Notes under the pieces: model-generated | Told to the model about the DNA's origin: nothing | The model's input: only the letters and a program-made list of their open reading frames with translations | Database searches by the model: none | Part shown: piece by piece, positions 1 to 11,041 of the stretch | Numbering within the stretch: the stretch's first letter is position 1 | Layout: each line of letters opens with the position of its first letter | Made by a program: the position numbers and the translations under genes | Assembly (NCBI GenBank): GCA_025266875.1 | Contig: JALLLT010000121.1 | Coordinates: 1 to 26,736, forward strand | DNA length: 26,736 nt | Direction: 5' to 3' | Source: Fennellomyces sp. T-0311 | Lineage: Eukaryota; Mucoromycota; Mucoromycetes; Mucorales; Lichtheimiaceae

Positions 1-226
1 TGGTGTGCGCGAACTGATTTCTATTCTCAGTATATTTTACTAAAATGACCGGGTGGTTTGGTGTGCGCGAGGTAAAACCCGGGCCAAATTATACGACCTC
101 AAGAACAAGAAAACTGTACTGATATAAAATAAAAGTACCAATAACGCCATGACTTGTATGTGTCTTCTTGTATTAAATATTTTGCTAAAGTGACTGGGCG
201 ACTTGATGTGCGCGAGGTAAAACCCT
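1..226. repeat. Degenerate direct repeats, about 145-bp period
   Basis: Two copies of an approximately 46-bp unit lie at 35-80 and 180-225. Both end in the identical stretch GTGCGCGAGGTAAAACCC. The tail of an earlier copy (GGTGTGCGCGA) starts at base 2, so the array continues to the left of the window. The copies differ at about eight positions. The stretch lies just upstream of RPA1 and contains no credible reading frame. It could be an old satellite, a transposon end, or an upstream control region; the sequence does not decide between them. Confidence 0.6.
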
Positions 227-386
227 TCTGATATTCTTCCGTTCACTAACGTTATCGTAACTAAGGCGGTTTTGGAATAAATTGTAACAAAAGCCACGTC
301 ACGCAGAACTCAATGTGCTGCGCAGTGCAAAAGCGCGACTTACCAGGCGCGACACAGACAAGGTCGTGTCTTTTTTTTTTCGTAAT

Positions 387-2686
387 ATGACTGCCGACAT
401 GTTGACCAAGAATGCCATCAAGATCCTTTACGAAGGCGATGAAAATGTACCAAAGCCAGAGAATCCCGTGCTTCAAGTGATCAACGTCAAGAGCATCCAA
501 GGACAGAACAGCAGCACCACTCGTTACAGGTAGACACGGGAAGTTTCCAAAGATTACCGTCTGATCTTGTTTAAAACAGGGTGATCCTGTCCGATGGTGA
601 TAACTACATGCAAGGTAAAACCAACAGCAATGAAGACGCCTATGCAATAGCTGATCGAGTGGTTGTATAGCCATGTTGTGTTCTGCATTGGGACATCTTG
701 GTGAAGAAGGTGCGATTCCGCGAGGCAGTATCATTCGATTGACCGAATGCAATGTCAGTAACATTAACAATCGCAAGTAAGATTTACAAAGTAACAAAAG
801 GGGTGAAACGTAGTTGACGCGCTCGTCAGGATCTTGATTATTGTTACTCTTGACGTGGTTGACAAGACGCAGCATCCAAGAATTGGCAATCCACAAGCCA
901 TGGACGCGACAAGCTCAGCTACGACTGTGAGCACATCAACGTCTTCGGCTTCGCCTTCAGCAAGTCCTGCACTGCAACATGCTCCTGTGACAGCAACTGC
1001 ACAATCATCGGGAAGAACCAACTTTCAACTGGAGTCGTCCCTGTTCCCTATCACAGGCCTCAACCCTTATCAGAACAAGTAACGGAGCTGGAAGGCACAA
1101 CACGGTAAAGGATGCTAAAGTGTTGCTTGGCATAGATGGACCATCAAGGCTCGTGTCACGGTGAAGTCGGACATCAAGCAGTGGCAAAACCAACGAAGCG
1201 AAGGCAAGCTGTTCAACATCCATTTGCTAGACAAATCGGTACGGAACAAAGGGAGACAGGTGGTGGTGGGGCTGGGGTACGGGATGACATGCTGAGAAAC
1301 GAAGCGTAGGGTGAAATCAAAGCAACGGCCTTCAACGACCAGGTGGATCGTCTGTATCATATGTTTGAAGAGGGCAAGGTGTACTACTTATCCAAGGCGC
1401 GTGTCACAATGGCGCGCAAGCAGTACTCGACGCTCGACAACGAATACGAGCTTGTTCTCGAGAACTCGACAGAAATTGAACTGGTAAGAAGCGAGACATA
1501 CGGGTCCAGGCATCAAACTCACTGTGTTTTCTTAAGTGCGGAGACGAAATCAGCATTCCCAAAATGAACTTTAACTTTGTACGGATCGCAGACGTTGATC
1601 AGTATGAGAAGAATGCGTCGATTGACATGATTGGTGTTGTTCGAGAGGACGCGGGAATCCAAGAACTGATTTCCAAAGCGTCTGGTAGACCTGTATGTGT
1701 TGGGCAGGGCAGTTTTGAGGGCATCACTGATGGTTGGATATAGTTGAAGAAACGTGACCTTATGCTTGTGGACGATTCGCTCAAGCAAATCAAGCTGACA
1801 TTGTGGGACAAGGCAGCCGAAGAGTTCGAATCAAGCGGATCTCCGGTATGTGCTTTCCGTGGCCTGCGTGTCAGTGATTTCGGTGGTCGTTCGCTGTCGT
1901 TGGGTGGTGGTGGCACGGTCAAGATCAATCCAGATATCCCAGAAGCCAACAAGCTGAAGCACTGGTACGCTTCGCAAGCGTCGGACGCGGTGTACGAAGC
2001 CTTCTCGCAACAAATCAGCACGACCAGCGGCACGCGGTCGACGGAGCGCATCAGTCTCGACAAGGTCAAGCAGGATGGCTTGGGCCAGAGCGACCGAGTA
2101 AGTTCGTCGCATGCATCGGGGGGAAGAGAGCCTGCGCGCTAACATGGTATGCAAACAACAGGCCGACTACTTCTCAGCCAAGGCGACGATTGTGTTCTTG
2201 AAGCAAGAAAACTGCGCATATCCCGCATGCCCTGAATGCCGCAAGAAGACGCTGCAGGACGAGACGGGGTGGCGATGCGAAAAGTGTGACAAGTCATATC
2301 CAGAGCCGCAGTGGCGATACCTCCTCACGGCCAGCGTGGAGGACGCCACGTCGCAGCTGTTTGTCAACATGTTCGATGAGGTGGGGGCTGGCATTGTCGG
2401 AGTGTCGGCCACCGAGGCCATGAGGCTCAAGGACTCGGACGCGGATGCTTATGCAAAGACGTTCAACGACGCGCTGTTCAAGGTGTACAACATCAAGGTC
2501 AAGGCCAAGTCGGAGACGTACAATGTAAGGGAAGGCTCGATCCTTTTTCAGCCGGATTTGCTAACCACAAAAACCCCAATGTAGGACACCGCCCGCACAA
2601 AGTACACCATCATCGAGGCGGCGCCCATCAACTACGTCGACGAGGCCAAGACCATGGTGGCCATGATCGATAAGCTCTCCTCGTAA
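387..2686 (+). CDS. RPA1: Replication protein A large subunit (RPA1/Rfa1), 594 aa, 10 exons
   Basis: This is the large subunit of the heterotrimeric single-stranded-DNA-binding complex used in nuclear replication, repair and recombination. Exons: 387-529, 580-614, 671-776, 830-1078, 1136-1238, 1310-1483, 1537-1692, 1744-2097, 2162-2524, 2585-2686, all with GT-AG introns of 49-71 nt; they sum to 595 codons. The N-terminal OB fold (DBD-F) carries [13 protein letters not shown] Ser/Thr/Ala-rich linker follows. DBD-A begins at [13 protein letters not shown] and includes [13 protein letters not shown] carries [11 protein letters not shown] and NPDIPEA. DBD-C has the zinc knuckle with cysteines in [13 protein letters not shown] and WRCEKCD. 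The length matches yeast and human RPA1 (about 616-621 aa). ATG 387 is chosen because homologues start close to the first OB fold; in-frame sequence upstream reads into a poly-T run and looks non-coding. No damage is seen. The gene is an unambiguous host marker. Confidence 0.97.
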
Positions 2687-2878
2687 TGCATCTGTCTCCA
2701 ACCCGCAAGAAACCCCTCCCCCGCCGCATGCTGCTTTCTGTCTCTGTCCCTCGCTCGCCTCATGAAAACAATAATAATAAAAAATAGGTTTCCCCTTTTT
2801 TTGGTGGGCCTCGTCTTTTTTTTTGCGCTTCCCTTTTCTTCCTTCTCCCCCTTTGCGTTGTGCGGCCGATCACAAACC
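2687..2878. other. RPA1-BAR gene spacer
   Basis: This 192-bp gap separates two genes on the same strand. It contains an A-rich AATAATAATAAAAAATAG stretch near 2768-2785, which could serve as the RPA1 polyadenylation signal. A pyrimidine-rich run (about 2790-2855) follows just upstream of the BAR gene start and is a plausible promoter or initiator region. No further gene is seen. Confidence 0.4.
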
Positions 2879-4381
2879 ATGGCCTATCGCTCGCCCCATT
2901 TGGAACCTTATCATGGATCATTACTGCCTCCCAATAGTTTCTACAGCACAGACACGAGCGTCGCAGACCCAACCGAGGGAATTCGTCGGGCCATGTCCGT
3001 CATGTCGTCGTCCAGCTACCAGTACACCGCCGACGATGCTGATTCGATCCGCTCAGCGCCACCACCGCCCGATCCAGGCGTTCATTTGTCCAAACAAGAT
3101 CTGGCAGCGTCGATCGAAGCGTACGAAAGTTTACTGAAGGCAGCGCAGATATACCAGGACACAATGAAGCAGCTGTCTGGAGCGGCGGCCGGCTTCGGGT
3201 GTGCGCTCGAACGGGTGGCACGAGGCAGAGGCGCTTCGGACGCAGGTAATATACGAGGCGCATTTAGCGTAATGTATAACTTATATGGCTACAAAGGACA
3301 AGGCCTCCAGGCAGCAGCCGGGCTTCAGTTTCTGATATCGAATCACCAACAGATACTGGTAACGAAGCGATCACGCATGGTTGGTCGATATGGGAACTCA
3401 TGTTATGCAGAGCGATATGTTTGGCAAGGCGCTGGAAGCACCGTTGAAGGAGAACCTCGACCATCACCGCAGAACGGTTCAAGTAATAAACACATGGCAC
3501 AATCCACGCTCACTGGCTGATATTAACACCGCACCCGCAGCAAAGTCAAGAGAATTACGAGGCCGCGCTCAAACTGATGAGCCGCAAGATCCGCGACACC
3601 GAGGCTCGGAACATGAAGAACGGACGAAAGGGCCAAAGAGGTGCGTCTGGGCTGGAGCTAACCGATGGGCGGCGATTGAGGTTCTTTTTGTGTAGATATT
3701 CGACAGTTCCGAAAGGCTCTGCAGGACCTGACGCGACAGGTGGATGAGCTGGACCGCATCAAGACCGAGTATCATCGGCACATGGCAGAGGTGGAGCGAC
3801 GGAACCATTACTTGATCCTGAGCAAGGTGGCGACGGTGGTACGCGCCCAAGTGGACATCTACGAACGCATCTCCAACAAAGGGCTTGCCGACCCCATGCT
3901 GGAACAGGTAAGGCTGGCCTTTCCGTGCCCATCGCCGTGGTCAGCTTACGGCGTGCCTTAGATGATGCATCAAAACCCGGATCCCTTTTGCGCATACTCG
4001 TCCACCGCCGACGAGTCAACCCAAATATTCACCGTCTTGCCGCCCGTATCCCTGATCGACTACCCTCCCCAAACCCCCATCACAGCCTTTGACGCCGACG
4101 ACTATGGCCTGTTCTCTTCGGGCGCAGCCACCCCTATCCCGCAGGAAGACGAAGGCGAACCGTGGCCAGAACGAAAGCCGGCGGCGGGACAGCCGAGCGA
4201 GCCAAACCAGCAACTACCGGAAGAGAAGTCCAAAAGGGGCGACCAAGATGACGATCGTTCCTCATCTGTATCATCAGGAGATGAAAGCACGCAGACACAA
4301 CAAGTGCGGAAAGAAACATCCGTAGGCCATCATGCTTACCACCACGCTGCTTCTCGTCTCGATTCACTGGAAGCAACATGA
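2879..4381 (+). CDS. BAR-domain protein, Ivy1-like, 410 aa, 6 exons
   Basis: This is probably a membrane-curvature protein of the BAR superfamily. Exons: 2879-3245, 3297-3358, 3411-3482, 3541-3640, 3696-3907, 3962-4381, with GT-AG introns of 51-58 nt; they total 411 codons. The first ~75 residues are low in order and rich in Ser/Pro. Then comes a long helical region: LSKQDLAASIEAYESLLKAA, QAAAGLQFLISNHQQIL, KENLDHHRRTVQ, RQFRKALQDLTRQVDELDRI and VVRAQVDIYERISNKGL. That alternation of long charged helices and the DIYERI segment are what I associate with fungal Ivy1-type BAR proteins, which bind phospholipids and the vacuolar Ypt7/Vps33 machinery in yeast. The last ~140 residues form an acidic, Pro/Ser-rich tail that looks disordered. 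The BAR assignment is fairly safe; the Ivy1 orthology is recognition by eye. The gene is intact and spaced 192 bp after RPA1. Confidence 0.75.
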
Positions 4382-5266
4382 ATGTATTCGTCTAGTGTGT
4401 CTCTCGCTTTTATGTCGTCCAAAAATATCGCATTTTACTTTATATCCCATGTTAATTCTTAAAGTACATATCACTCCACACTCATCTTCCCTGGATGCAG
4501 ACATGTTTCATTTATCCGCCGCACCTGCAGCCCTTCCTTACGTAAATGCATTCGTTCCGTTCCCTCGGAAGCCAACCCAAGAACTGCACTTGGACCTACG
4601 CTGTGAGGCCTTCCCCATCAGCATGCATGGATCTTATAAGGCAACCATGCTCTGTTCACCTCGTTCACGTCATTATAGGACACTGATGCGAGGCCAGTGA
4701 GATCTATCCAGCGATCCGACAACCCGCTTTCATCTTCGTTTGGAAACATGACGTAACTACAATTGACACACCGACACTAGCCATAGCACATATATGCAAT
4801 CTATCCGACAGCGGATGCGAACGCATTAAGGGTTAATAGCATCCCTCTTTACAGAAATGTACATGTATATCTCTGGCAAGAAGTACTCGAGTCGGTCATA
4901 CGCTATTCTTTTTTTTTTACCTGACTTGAACCTGATCAAGTACCCAGGATATTTGCTGGAGGACCCACGCGGCTACTATTGTTGACCGCACCAACTGAAG
5001 GAATCGACACCAAACGCTTTCAGACCACAAGTCATTCAATAGCTACCATACTACCCTATGTCGCAATTTTAGCTCCTTATTTTTTCCTCCGTAACGGATA
5101 ATTCCGAAATTAGTTATATGCGTTCACACAATCGATCATCCACAATTAATTGAGCGTAGAATATATACTGCGTGTCAGCACCGGCGATTTTCAGTAGTCG
5201 GATCATCGCATTCCGACAGATATGTATCTCGCATATACTGCGCTATTTATAAGAATTAAATACCTT
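4382..5266. other. AT-rich intergenic region, no gene seen
   Basis: This 885-bp stretch lies between the BAR gene and the next transposon. Open frames here (for example 4332-4700) overlap the BAR terminal exon or lack any recognisable protein pattern. AATAT-type runs and AT-rich sequence are present. No RNA gene, splice-consistent exon or terminal repeat was recognised. Confidence 0.4.
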
Positions 5267-5270
5267 GATT

Positions 5271-5410
5271 CACGGTGGGAAATTCTTATGCAGAAAATAT
5301 TCAATTTTTATTCACATATGCGGATATTCAAAAACTGCCACTTTTGAAGATTTTTTGAATATTGATTTAGCAGGGGATGAATATTTGCTGAATATTTGAA
5401 TATTGTTCGA
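5271..5410 (+). repeat. Left terminal inverted repeat plus subterminal GAATATT motifs
   Basis: The terminal 14 bases are identical, inverted, to the right end. After the first 26 bases similarity becomes patchy. From 5298 to 5405 there are repeated ATATTC/GAATATT words on both strands. The arrangement resembles transposase-binding sites of CACTA-type elements. Confidence 0.8.
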
Positions 5411-5491
5411 CCCTGCGTTATTGCTTGAGAGGCGCGTATGCCTTTTTTTTTATTTGGAATACACAGTACAAAAACTAATGGTGATCAATAT

Positions 5492-6708
5492 CTATGCAGA
5501 TTTAGGGCCTCGTTTTCTTTTTGTTGGCCTCTGTACCCCCTCTTGATTATTCATGGTAACTATGACTTTCATGTGTTGAAAGGGAAACGCTTTTATGTAT
5601 GCAAGAGTTTCTTACCCTCGCTATTGTTCCGCAGCCGTAGTACTCGCTGTTCAGCCCGATTTTCTTGGCGAGCAACATTATCTAGAATTTATTATATTAG
5701 GATATTTGAATACTTACAAAAGACGTTACTTACCATTGCCTTCTTGACTTTCGTTTACTTGATTATTACCATTCGTAATAGCTTGACCAGCAGACTCTAA
5801 GAAACCACTGCAAAATAAATCAATGCATTAAAGGAAAAGCTTACCGTCATTCCTCGATTCATCATTATCTTGCTGCTCTTCATTCTCATTGTTGGCAGAT
5901 ACTTCAGGAACCTCAGAAACTTCACCGCAGGATGCTTCGGGTACTTCATTGGGTGTAGCACTATCATCATTCGCTGATATTCAATTGTACCCTTGGTTAA
6001 AAAGGTTCGACACTAAAACGACCACCACTTACTAGCACTCTCTTTTATTTTCCCCCAAGCATTCACCATCAGCAACCGAGCACCCCAGGAACCTTCGCAT
6101 GCAGACAGAGGATACTCGTCACCAACGCAGGCTTCAAGTGCTTCTGTGGCTGCCTCTTTCTGCTGGGAGTTAAGATTGTTCCAGCTCGTTGATTCAGGAA
6201 GCTGCAAAGTGATTCGGATCCTTTGTGCTGTCGCTATAGCGTAGTGAATCACATTGCTCTTGAACGTGAGAAAGTATGTCTCTTTCCAATACTCAGCGCC
6301 TTTGTTTCGTGCCATGATATCCTGGCCTAGTTGCCTGTATAGCATCCAAGCAAATTGTCTGGTGGAACCGTTGTCATATTTTGGATGCGCGTAATTTCGA
6401 GAGAAAGCTATATCCTTGAAGGGTTTGATAGCCGCAATACCTGTGATAGCTGGAACCTCCGTATTGGCGCTGATAGTGCTATATCCGGACCTCATTTCGA
6501 CAACTTCATGTTCAAGTGCTTGAATTCGTGTCGACATAGTGGAAATCTCTTGCTTCAGTGTCGACACTGCTGTTTCCAAGCTGCTGACATCCGTGCGGAG
6601 TGAAGAAACTTCATTCGCTAGGGTCTGGAGGGAGGAGGTAACTGTAGAAAAACTCTGCATTAATATAATAAGAGGGTTTTGTTCGACGTTCGTTGGCAGA
6701 TTGTTCAT
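5492..6708 (-). CDS. Coiled-coil transposon accessory protein with basic tail, 327 aa, 5 exons
   Basis: The function is unknown. Exons read leftward: 6708-6033, 5973-5845, 5796-5734, 5681-5616, 5541-5492; every junction keeps frame and the total is 328 codons. ATG 6708 opens MNNLPTNVEQ. Residues ~15-75 form a heptad-type coiled coil rich in Leu/Ser/Glu (SLRTDVSSLETAVSTLKQE), suggesting self-association. A conserved globular region follows (about 100-225) ending W-x2-L...YPLSACEGSWGARLL...WGKIK. Exon 2 encodes an acidic linker (VPEVSANNENEEQQD). The last exon ends in PTKRKRGPKSA, a strong candidate nuclear localisation signal. The gene lies inside the transposon ends, head to head with the transposase and 249 bp away, so both may share a promoter. 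A paralogue lies at 25110-25998. I infer a DNA-binding or regulatory partner of the transposase, comparable in position to the TnpA-like second gene of plant CACTA elements; no family was recognised. Confidence 0.75.
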
Positions 6709-6957
6709 TGTAGTGTGTGTTGAATTGGAAAGAGCAACTCGCAACGATGATAAGTAAACAAAAAAAATTTTAAGCCAATTACGTTGACTAAAAAACCCCT
6801 GAAACCACTTTCTCCCTTGAAGCTTATTGTCGACTATTTAGCAATAGCACGTACGGATCTGATATATCAAAGACACAAAGAGTATGTTTAAAGCTATTTT
6901 TTTAGCACCGCAATAAAGACTTTGACTGTGAACTGTGCAGTAACTGGACAAGTTAGC
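6709..6957. promoter_or_regulatory. Shared divergent promoter region of the transposon genes
   Basis: This AT-rich 249-bp gap separates the two divergent start codons. It contains poly-A/T tracts and TATA-like words such as TGATATATC. It also contains a 16-base word at 6843-6858 (AATAGCACGTACGGAT) that recurs exactly at 10856-10871, outside the element. No firm transcription start can be read. Confidence 0.35.
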
Positions 6958-9900
6958 ATGACGAAGAACAAACGAAGGCGCACAGCGACGTACCAATGCA
7001 CAATGTGCGGAGGGAGATTCCCATCATCCGATTACACAGATCATGCGAAAGAATGCGCGAGTACGGTACTGTCTGAGGCTGCTCCAACACTGGGTCAAAA
7101 CCTGCAGTCGTTGAGCTTCGCTAGTCCAAGCACGCTATCGGGACATATAAGAGCAACTGTTATGATGGATTCTACTATATCTGGCAACGAGGTTTGAAAA
7201 GTATAAAAGTCTATATGCTACGTAGCTGATAGCAATTTATTCGTATCCTAGGATACTGCTGCAGTAGCCCAAGAAGAGTCGATCGAAATGACTGACAATG
7301 AGTACGATTACCAACAGATGGACTTCGATGATTGTAGCTCAATTCACGGCACATCTGATGCCAATATCGACCATGAAAGCGGTCCCATCGGTGACAGCAA
7401 TCTCAATCTTGCAAATGGCCGTGTTCTTGATGACGATATCGATCGCAACCTCGACAATGGTATCGTTCATGATATCCCTACGCCTTCCAATGCTCCTGTT
7501 CAGGATACTGTCGGCACTCCCACTCTTAGCGGTACTCCTGTTGATCCTCCTGAAGATGAGGATTCAGACGGCAACGACGACGATGGGGATGACAACATTT
7601 ACGATTTCCGGTTAACAACTGTGCGTTCAAATCCAGCTTCCGCCACTAGCCATGAATTGTTTGCGCTATTCAAGAAGTTCGGTGCACAAAGAGAATTGTA
7701 TAATCAAACGATCAAGATATTCAACGACTACACTTCTGGATCATTGCCAAAGCTTCTGTCAGCACATCGATCGCGTGGCATTCTACGAAGACGAAATCCG
7801 ATCAAACCAAAAAAATTTGACGTGTGTCCAACAAAAGGATGTAAACTGTACAAGCATGGTGACAAGACGACACTATGCTCCAACGCGGAATGCAGATCCC
7901 CGAGGATGGTGCCCGATAAAAAGGGTGACTGTCTAGTTCCGGCCAAAAGTATGCAGTACCTGTCCCTCAAAAGCCAGCTTGCAATGCTTGTCGGTGAACC
8001 GGAAACGCGCGCGCTGTTACGATATCGAAGTCAGTATGAGTCCTCCGAAAATATGTTCAAAGACGTATTCGATGGATCAGTATATCGTCAAATTCAGCAA
8101 TCACACTTCGCGGATGAAATGGACATCGCGCTGGCACTTTTCACTGATGACTTTGATCCTTTCAAGCGCGGTACTCATTCTATGATGCTTTTGCACATTG
8201 TGATCTTGAATTTACCTCCTGAAAAGCGGTACAAAGACGACTACATGTTGCAGCTTTGCGTCACCCCCGGACCCGATAAACCAAAAGATGTATTCAGTTT
8301 CCTGGATCCAATGATGGATGATTTAAAGATTTTGCAAGATGAAGGGATCCTTGTCAAGACAGATGATGGCGACATACGAGCACACGCCCATTTGCTCTTC
8401 ACCGGCGGGGATATTCCAGCCTGTGCCAGAATGGCATGTCTCAGTAGCCATAGCCACTATCACGGTTGTCGAACATGTACTGTAAAGGGCGAATACGTTG
8501 ATCACTGTATGACATTCCCGCTTTCGTCCGTCAATACGATGCCAGAACCTAGGTTGCGCGAACGAAGCGATTTTCTATCTGGGAACAATGATTTAGGTCA
8601 AAAGGGTGTATCCCCATTTGTCGAGCTACACTGCTTTCAAGACGCAATGTTCTTTCCTCCGGATATAATGCATATGTTGGGTCCGAATATAGGTAAGCAG
8701 TTGTGGAAGCTTATATCTGGCAAGGTCGGAGACAAGGAACACAATGCGCTTTATCTGAAACCGAGCGTCTGCAACCAGATCGGTGAGCTAGTAGCGAAGT
8801 CCCAACCATTAACACCGTCGTCGTTCTCCGGCAGCTGTTCTAACGTAGCCACGAAAAACGGATATTATCGTTCGGTCGACTGGATTCATTTCGTTCTATT
8901 CCTTGTCCCCACCATTGTTATGGAGTTTTACGAAAATGATGATACTCGAACGGCTTTGATCAACTTGTCAACTATTTTCCGTTACGCATGTAGCTACGAA
9001 ATTTCAAACGATCAGCTTGTCGATCTCAACGCACGAGTGAATGCTTGGCATCGTTGGCTACAAGATCAAGTGAACACGGATATGCTACCTCGATCTGTTT
9101 TCACTGTGAATCAACATTACCTTTCACACTTATGTGAAACTATCCGACGGCTCGGACCACTTCCATACGTCGCGGCATTTTCCATGGAACGTGCTATTGG
9201 GCAACTGAAGAAACGTATTGGAGCGACGGGTAACAACGCGGGGGTTAATGCTGGTAATGAACTTGTCGATATGGCAGCCCTAAAAAGGCGGAACCGTAAC
9301 AGCGAAGGGCATGGAACGTTCACCCCCAAACCAAAGGAGTTGATTACAATCGAAGATGATGGCAGCAGTCCAGAAATTTGGGGGCCTTTTCAACAATGTA
9401 CGCTTACAGAATTGAAGTGTCTAACGCCACTCAAAAAATTCTGGGCGATGGAATGCTGCACGTATGATGTCGACATTCATGGAAGCGAGATCATTAAAGC
9501 TGGATCTCGGATCTGGAAGGATGATGAACATGTGTTTGGTAGGGGCAACCATTCGTTTGTCCGTATACACACTTTGGTTGATGTTGATCCCGGTGGAGGC
9601 TTTCAATTTGAAAAGAGACAGTACTTCGGTGAAATCCAATGCGCTTTTCGATACAAATACCAGGACTATAGCGATCGACTTTTGGCTTTGGTTCGCATAG
9701 TTAGAACAAAGGTGGCGGATAGCCCTTGGCCGTATATTGATAAGACATCAAGCAAGTTGTGCGTTATTAACGTCGAGGATATTGTGGGCTTTGTCGGTCG
9801 AGCTCAATCTGCAGACAGATCTCAGTATGTTTATTGGTCTCAACGAAAATCGTCTGTGTGTGATCCGCTATTTGATCATGACCATGCTCACTTGTTGTGA
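6958..9900 (+). CDS. Tnp2-type DDE transposase with N-terminal zinc fingers, 960 aa, 2 exons
   Basis: This enzyme should cut and join the transposon ends. Exon 1 is 6958-7191 and exon 2 is 7252-9900, joined in phase 0 across a 60-nt intron (GTTTGA...TCCTAG). A short finger C14-x2-C17-x11-H29-x3-C33 opens the protein. An acidic Asp/Asn-rich segment follows (about 90-200). A second cysteine cluster comes next (CPTKGC and LCSNAEC, about 270-295). The catalytic core follows: TDDFDPF (D377-D380), LNLPPEKRY, TPGPDKPKD, HYHGCRTC, FPPDIMHML (D549) and SMERAIGQLKKRI (E724). The first core block matches the Pfam Tnp2 pattern (DGFNPF...NLPP...PGP), and the last resembles the DUF4218-like Glu region. I infer D377 or D380, D549 and E724 as the DDE triad. 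The open frame is undamaged. The methionine at 7288 begins a long frame, but using it would discard the zinc finger. Confidence 0.88.
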
Positions 9901-10049
9901 TAAAGCTCAAAATCCATTGAGTTATATTCATTAAAGTAACATTATCTTTGTCAAAAAGTACCGTTTGATTAAAACGAAAGTTATAAAAGTGGTTCACATT
10001 GCTCGAACTACTTTTTTTGTCCTTGGGGATTATGGATCCCCTATCTTTT

Positions 10050-10190
10050 GATGGCTCCAAAAGTATATTCAAACTTTGCATAAAATTTAAATAGCAATGA
10101 AAATTAAAATTCAGATTTTGAATATTTGCATATTCAGTTATTCGGTTCTTCAATATTTGGATTAATTTTGCAGAACAATTTCCCACCGTG
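10050..10190 (-). repeat. Right terminal inverted repeat plus subterminal repeats
   Basis: Read on the minus strand from 10190, this begins with the same 14 bases as the left end. It then carries GAATAT/ATATTC words at about 10061-10160, mirroring the left subterminal region. Confidence 0.8.
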
Positions 10191-10194
10191 GATT

Positions 10195-11041
10195 TGGGTC
10201 CACTGAGGTATCAAATCCCGTACCTGGAGAATTTTAAAGCGTTAAACCACTACGAATAGGCGCTCATTCAAAGTTATAGCCTAATGCAATAACCTCTTTT
10301 GCAGGGCTCCAGCCAAGAGCTTTTGTCTAGAATGATCACTCCGAGTGAAAGTATCGAATTCCACCCTTCATAACGCTTGAATTCATATATTATGTAATTG
10401 ACTCTATTAAGAGAAGCTACAAACCTAGGCTATAAACGTATTTTTAAAACATGAACTCTATACGCGGATATGTAGTTGCTATTGATAGGCTCTCATGCCA
10501 CAAAAGAACCCCATGCTGGGCTTCATTTCTTCCATTCCAGAGCAGTGCTTGCGCCAATAATTACCGCAGCATCGAAGATACCCAAGAGGTCTGGAAAATC
10601 GCTAAAGAGGAAAACATCAAATAAAAGTGCAAGCAAAGTCTTGCTCATATTCATTAGCGACCAGGCCCCGTCGGGTGTAACTGCAACCTATGCTCTTCCG
10701 CCATGATCATCGTCCATAAAAGAAAAGTACAGAAGGGAAAAGAAGCGTAGCACAATGACTTTGTCTCCAGTCAGTGATATGTCCGTATGGAGGGTATTGG
10801 GTACCTTCACCATGGCCGTGGAAAAGTCAGCATCTACTGAAAGTGGTTCTACCTTAATAGCACGTACGGATAGGTAGAAGCAACACTTTAGGCAGAGATG
10901 CTGGTGGAACCATTCTATCGCGTCTCATCCCGCCGTCAACTCTACACCGAATATCACCTTTCAACATTACTAGGCAATCTCAATGGCCTGTACAAAGAGC
11001 GGTTAATGGCCGTGAACAAGTCAGAAAGTAATGGCGCCAAG
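10195..11041. other. Spacer between two transposons, no gene supported
   Basis: This AT-rich stretch of about 850 bp lies between the Tnp2-type element and the hAT-like element. A frame ending at 10706 encodes a short basic peptide containing SGKSLKRKTSNKSASK, but it has no clear ATG or homology. I do not call it a gene. A 16-base word shared with 6843-6858 lies at 10856-10871. Confidence 0.35.

Larger units (their letters stand above)
5271..10190. mobile_element. Tnp2/Plavaka-type (CACTA-like) DNA transposon, 4.9 kb, complete ends
   Basis: Both ends start with the inverted sequence CACGGTGGGAAATT (5271-5284 and complement at 10177-10190). Imperfect similarity extends about 70 bp inward, including the shared ATTCAAAA block. 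A four-base target duplication GATT flanks the element exactly at 5267-5270 and 10191-10194. Many GAATATT-type motifs lie within about 150 bp of each end and are likely subterminal transposase-binding repeats. Inside are two divergent genes: a coiled-coil accessory protein on the minus strand and a Tnp2-type transposase on the plus strand. Both have intact frames after splicing, so the copy may be recent. The CAC start and Tnp2 transposase place it near CACTA/Plavaka/KDZ elements. The 4-bp duplication differs from the 3 bp usual for plant CACTA elements. Confidence 0.88.

Noticed and set aside
261..896. 211-codon open frame on the minus strand
   Set aside because: It is antisense to RPA1 exons 1-4 and their introns, and its protein has no recognisable pattern.
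4382..4720. Possible extra BAR-gene exon or small gene downstream
   Set aside because: The BAR frame ends cleanly at 4381 and the following open frame shows no conserved pattern.
10476..10706. 76-codon frame with a Lys/Arg-rich stretch
   Set aside because: No ATG start, no homology and no splice-consistent neighbours.
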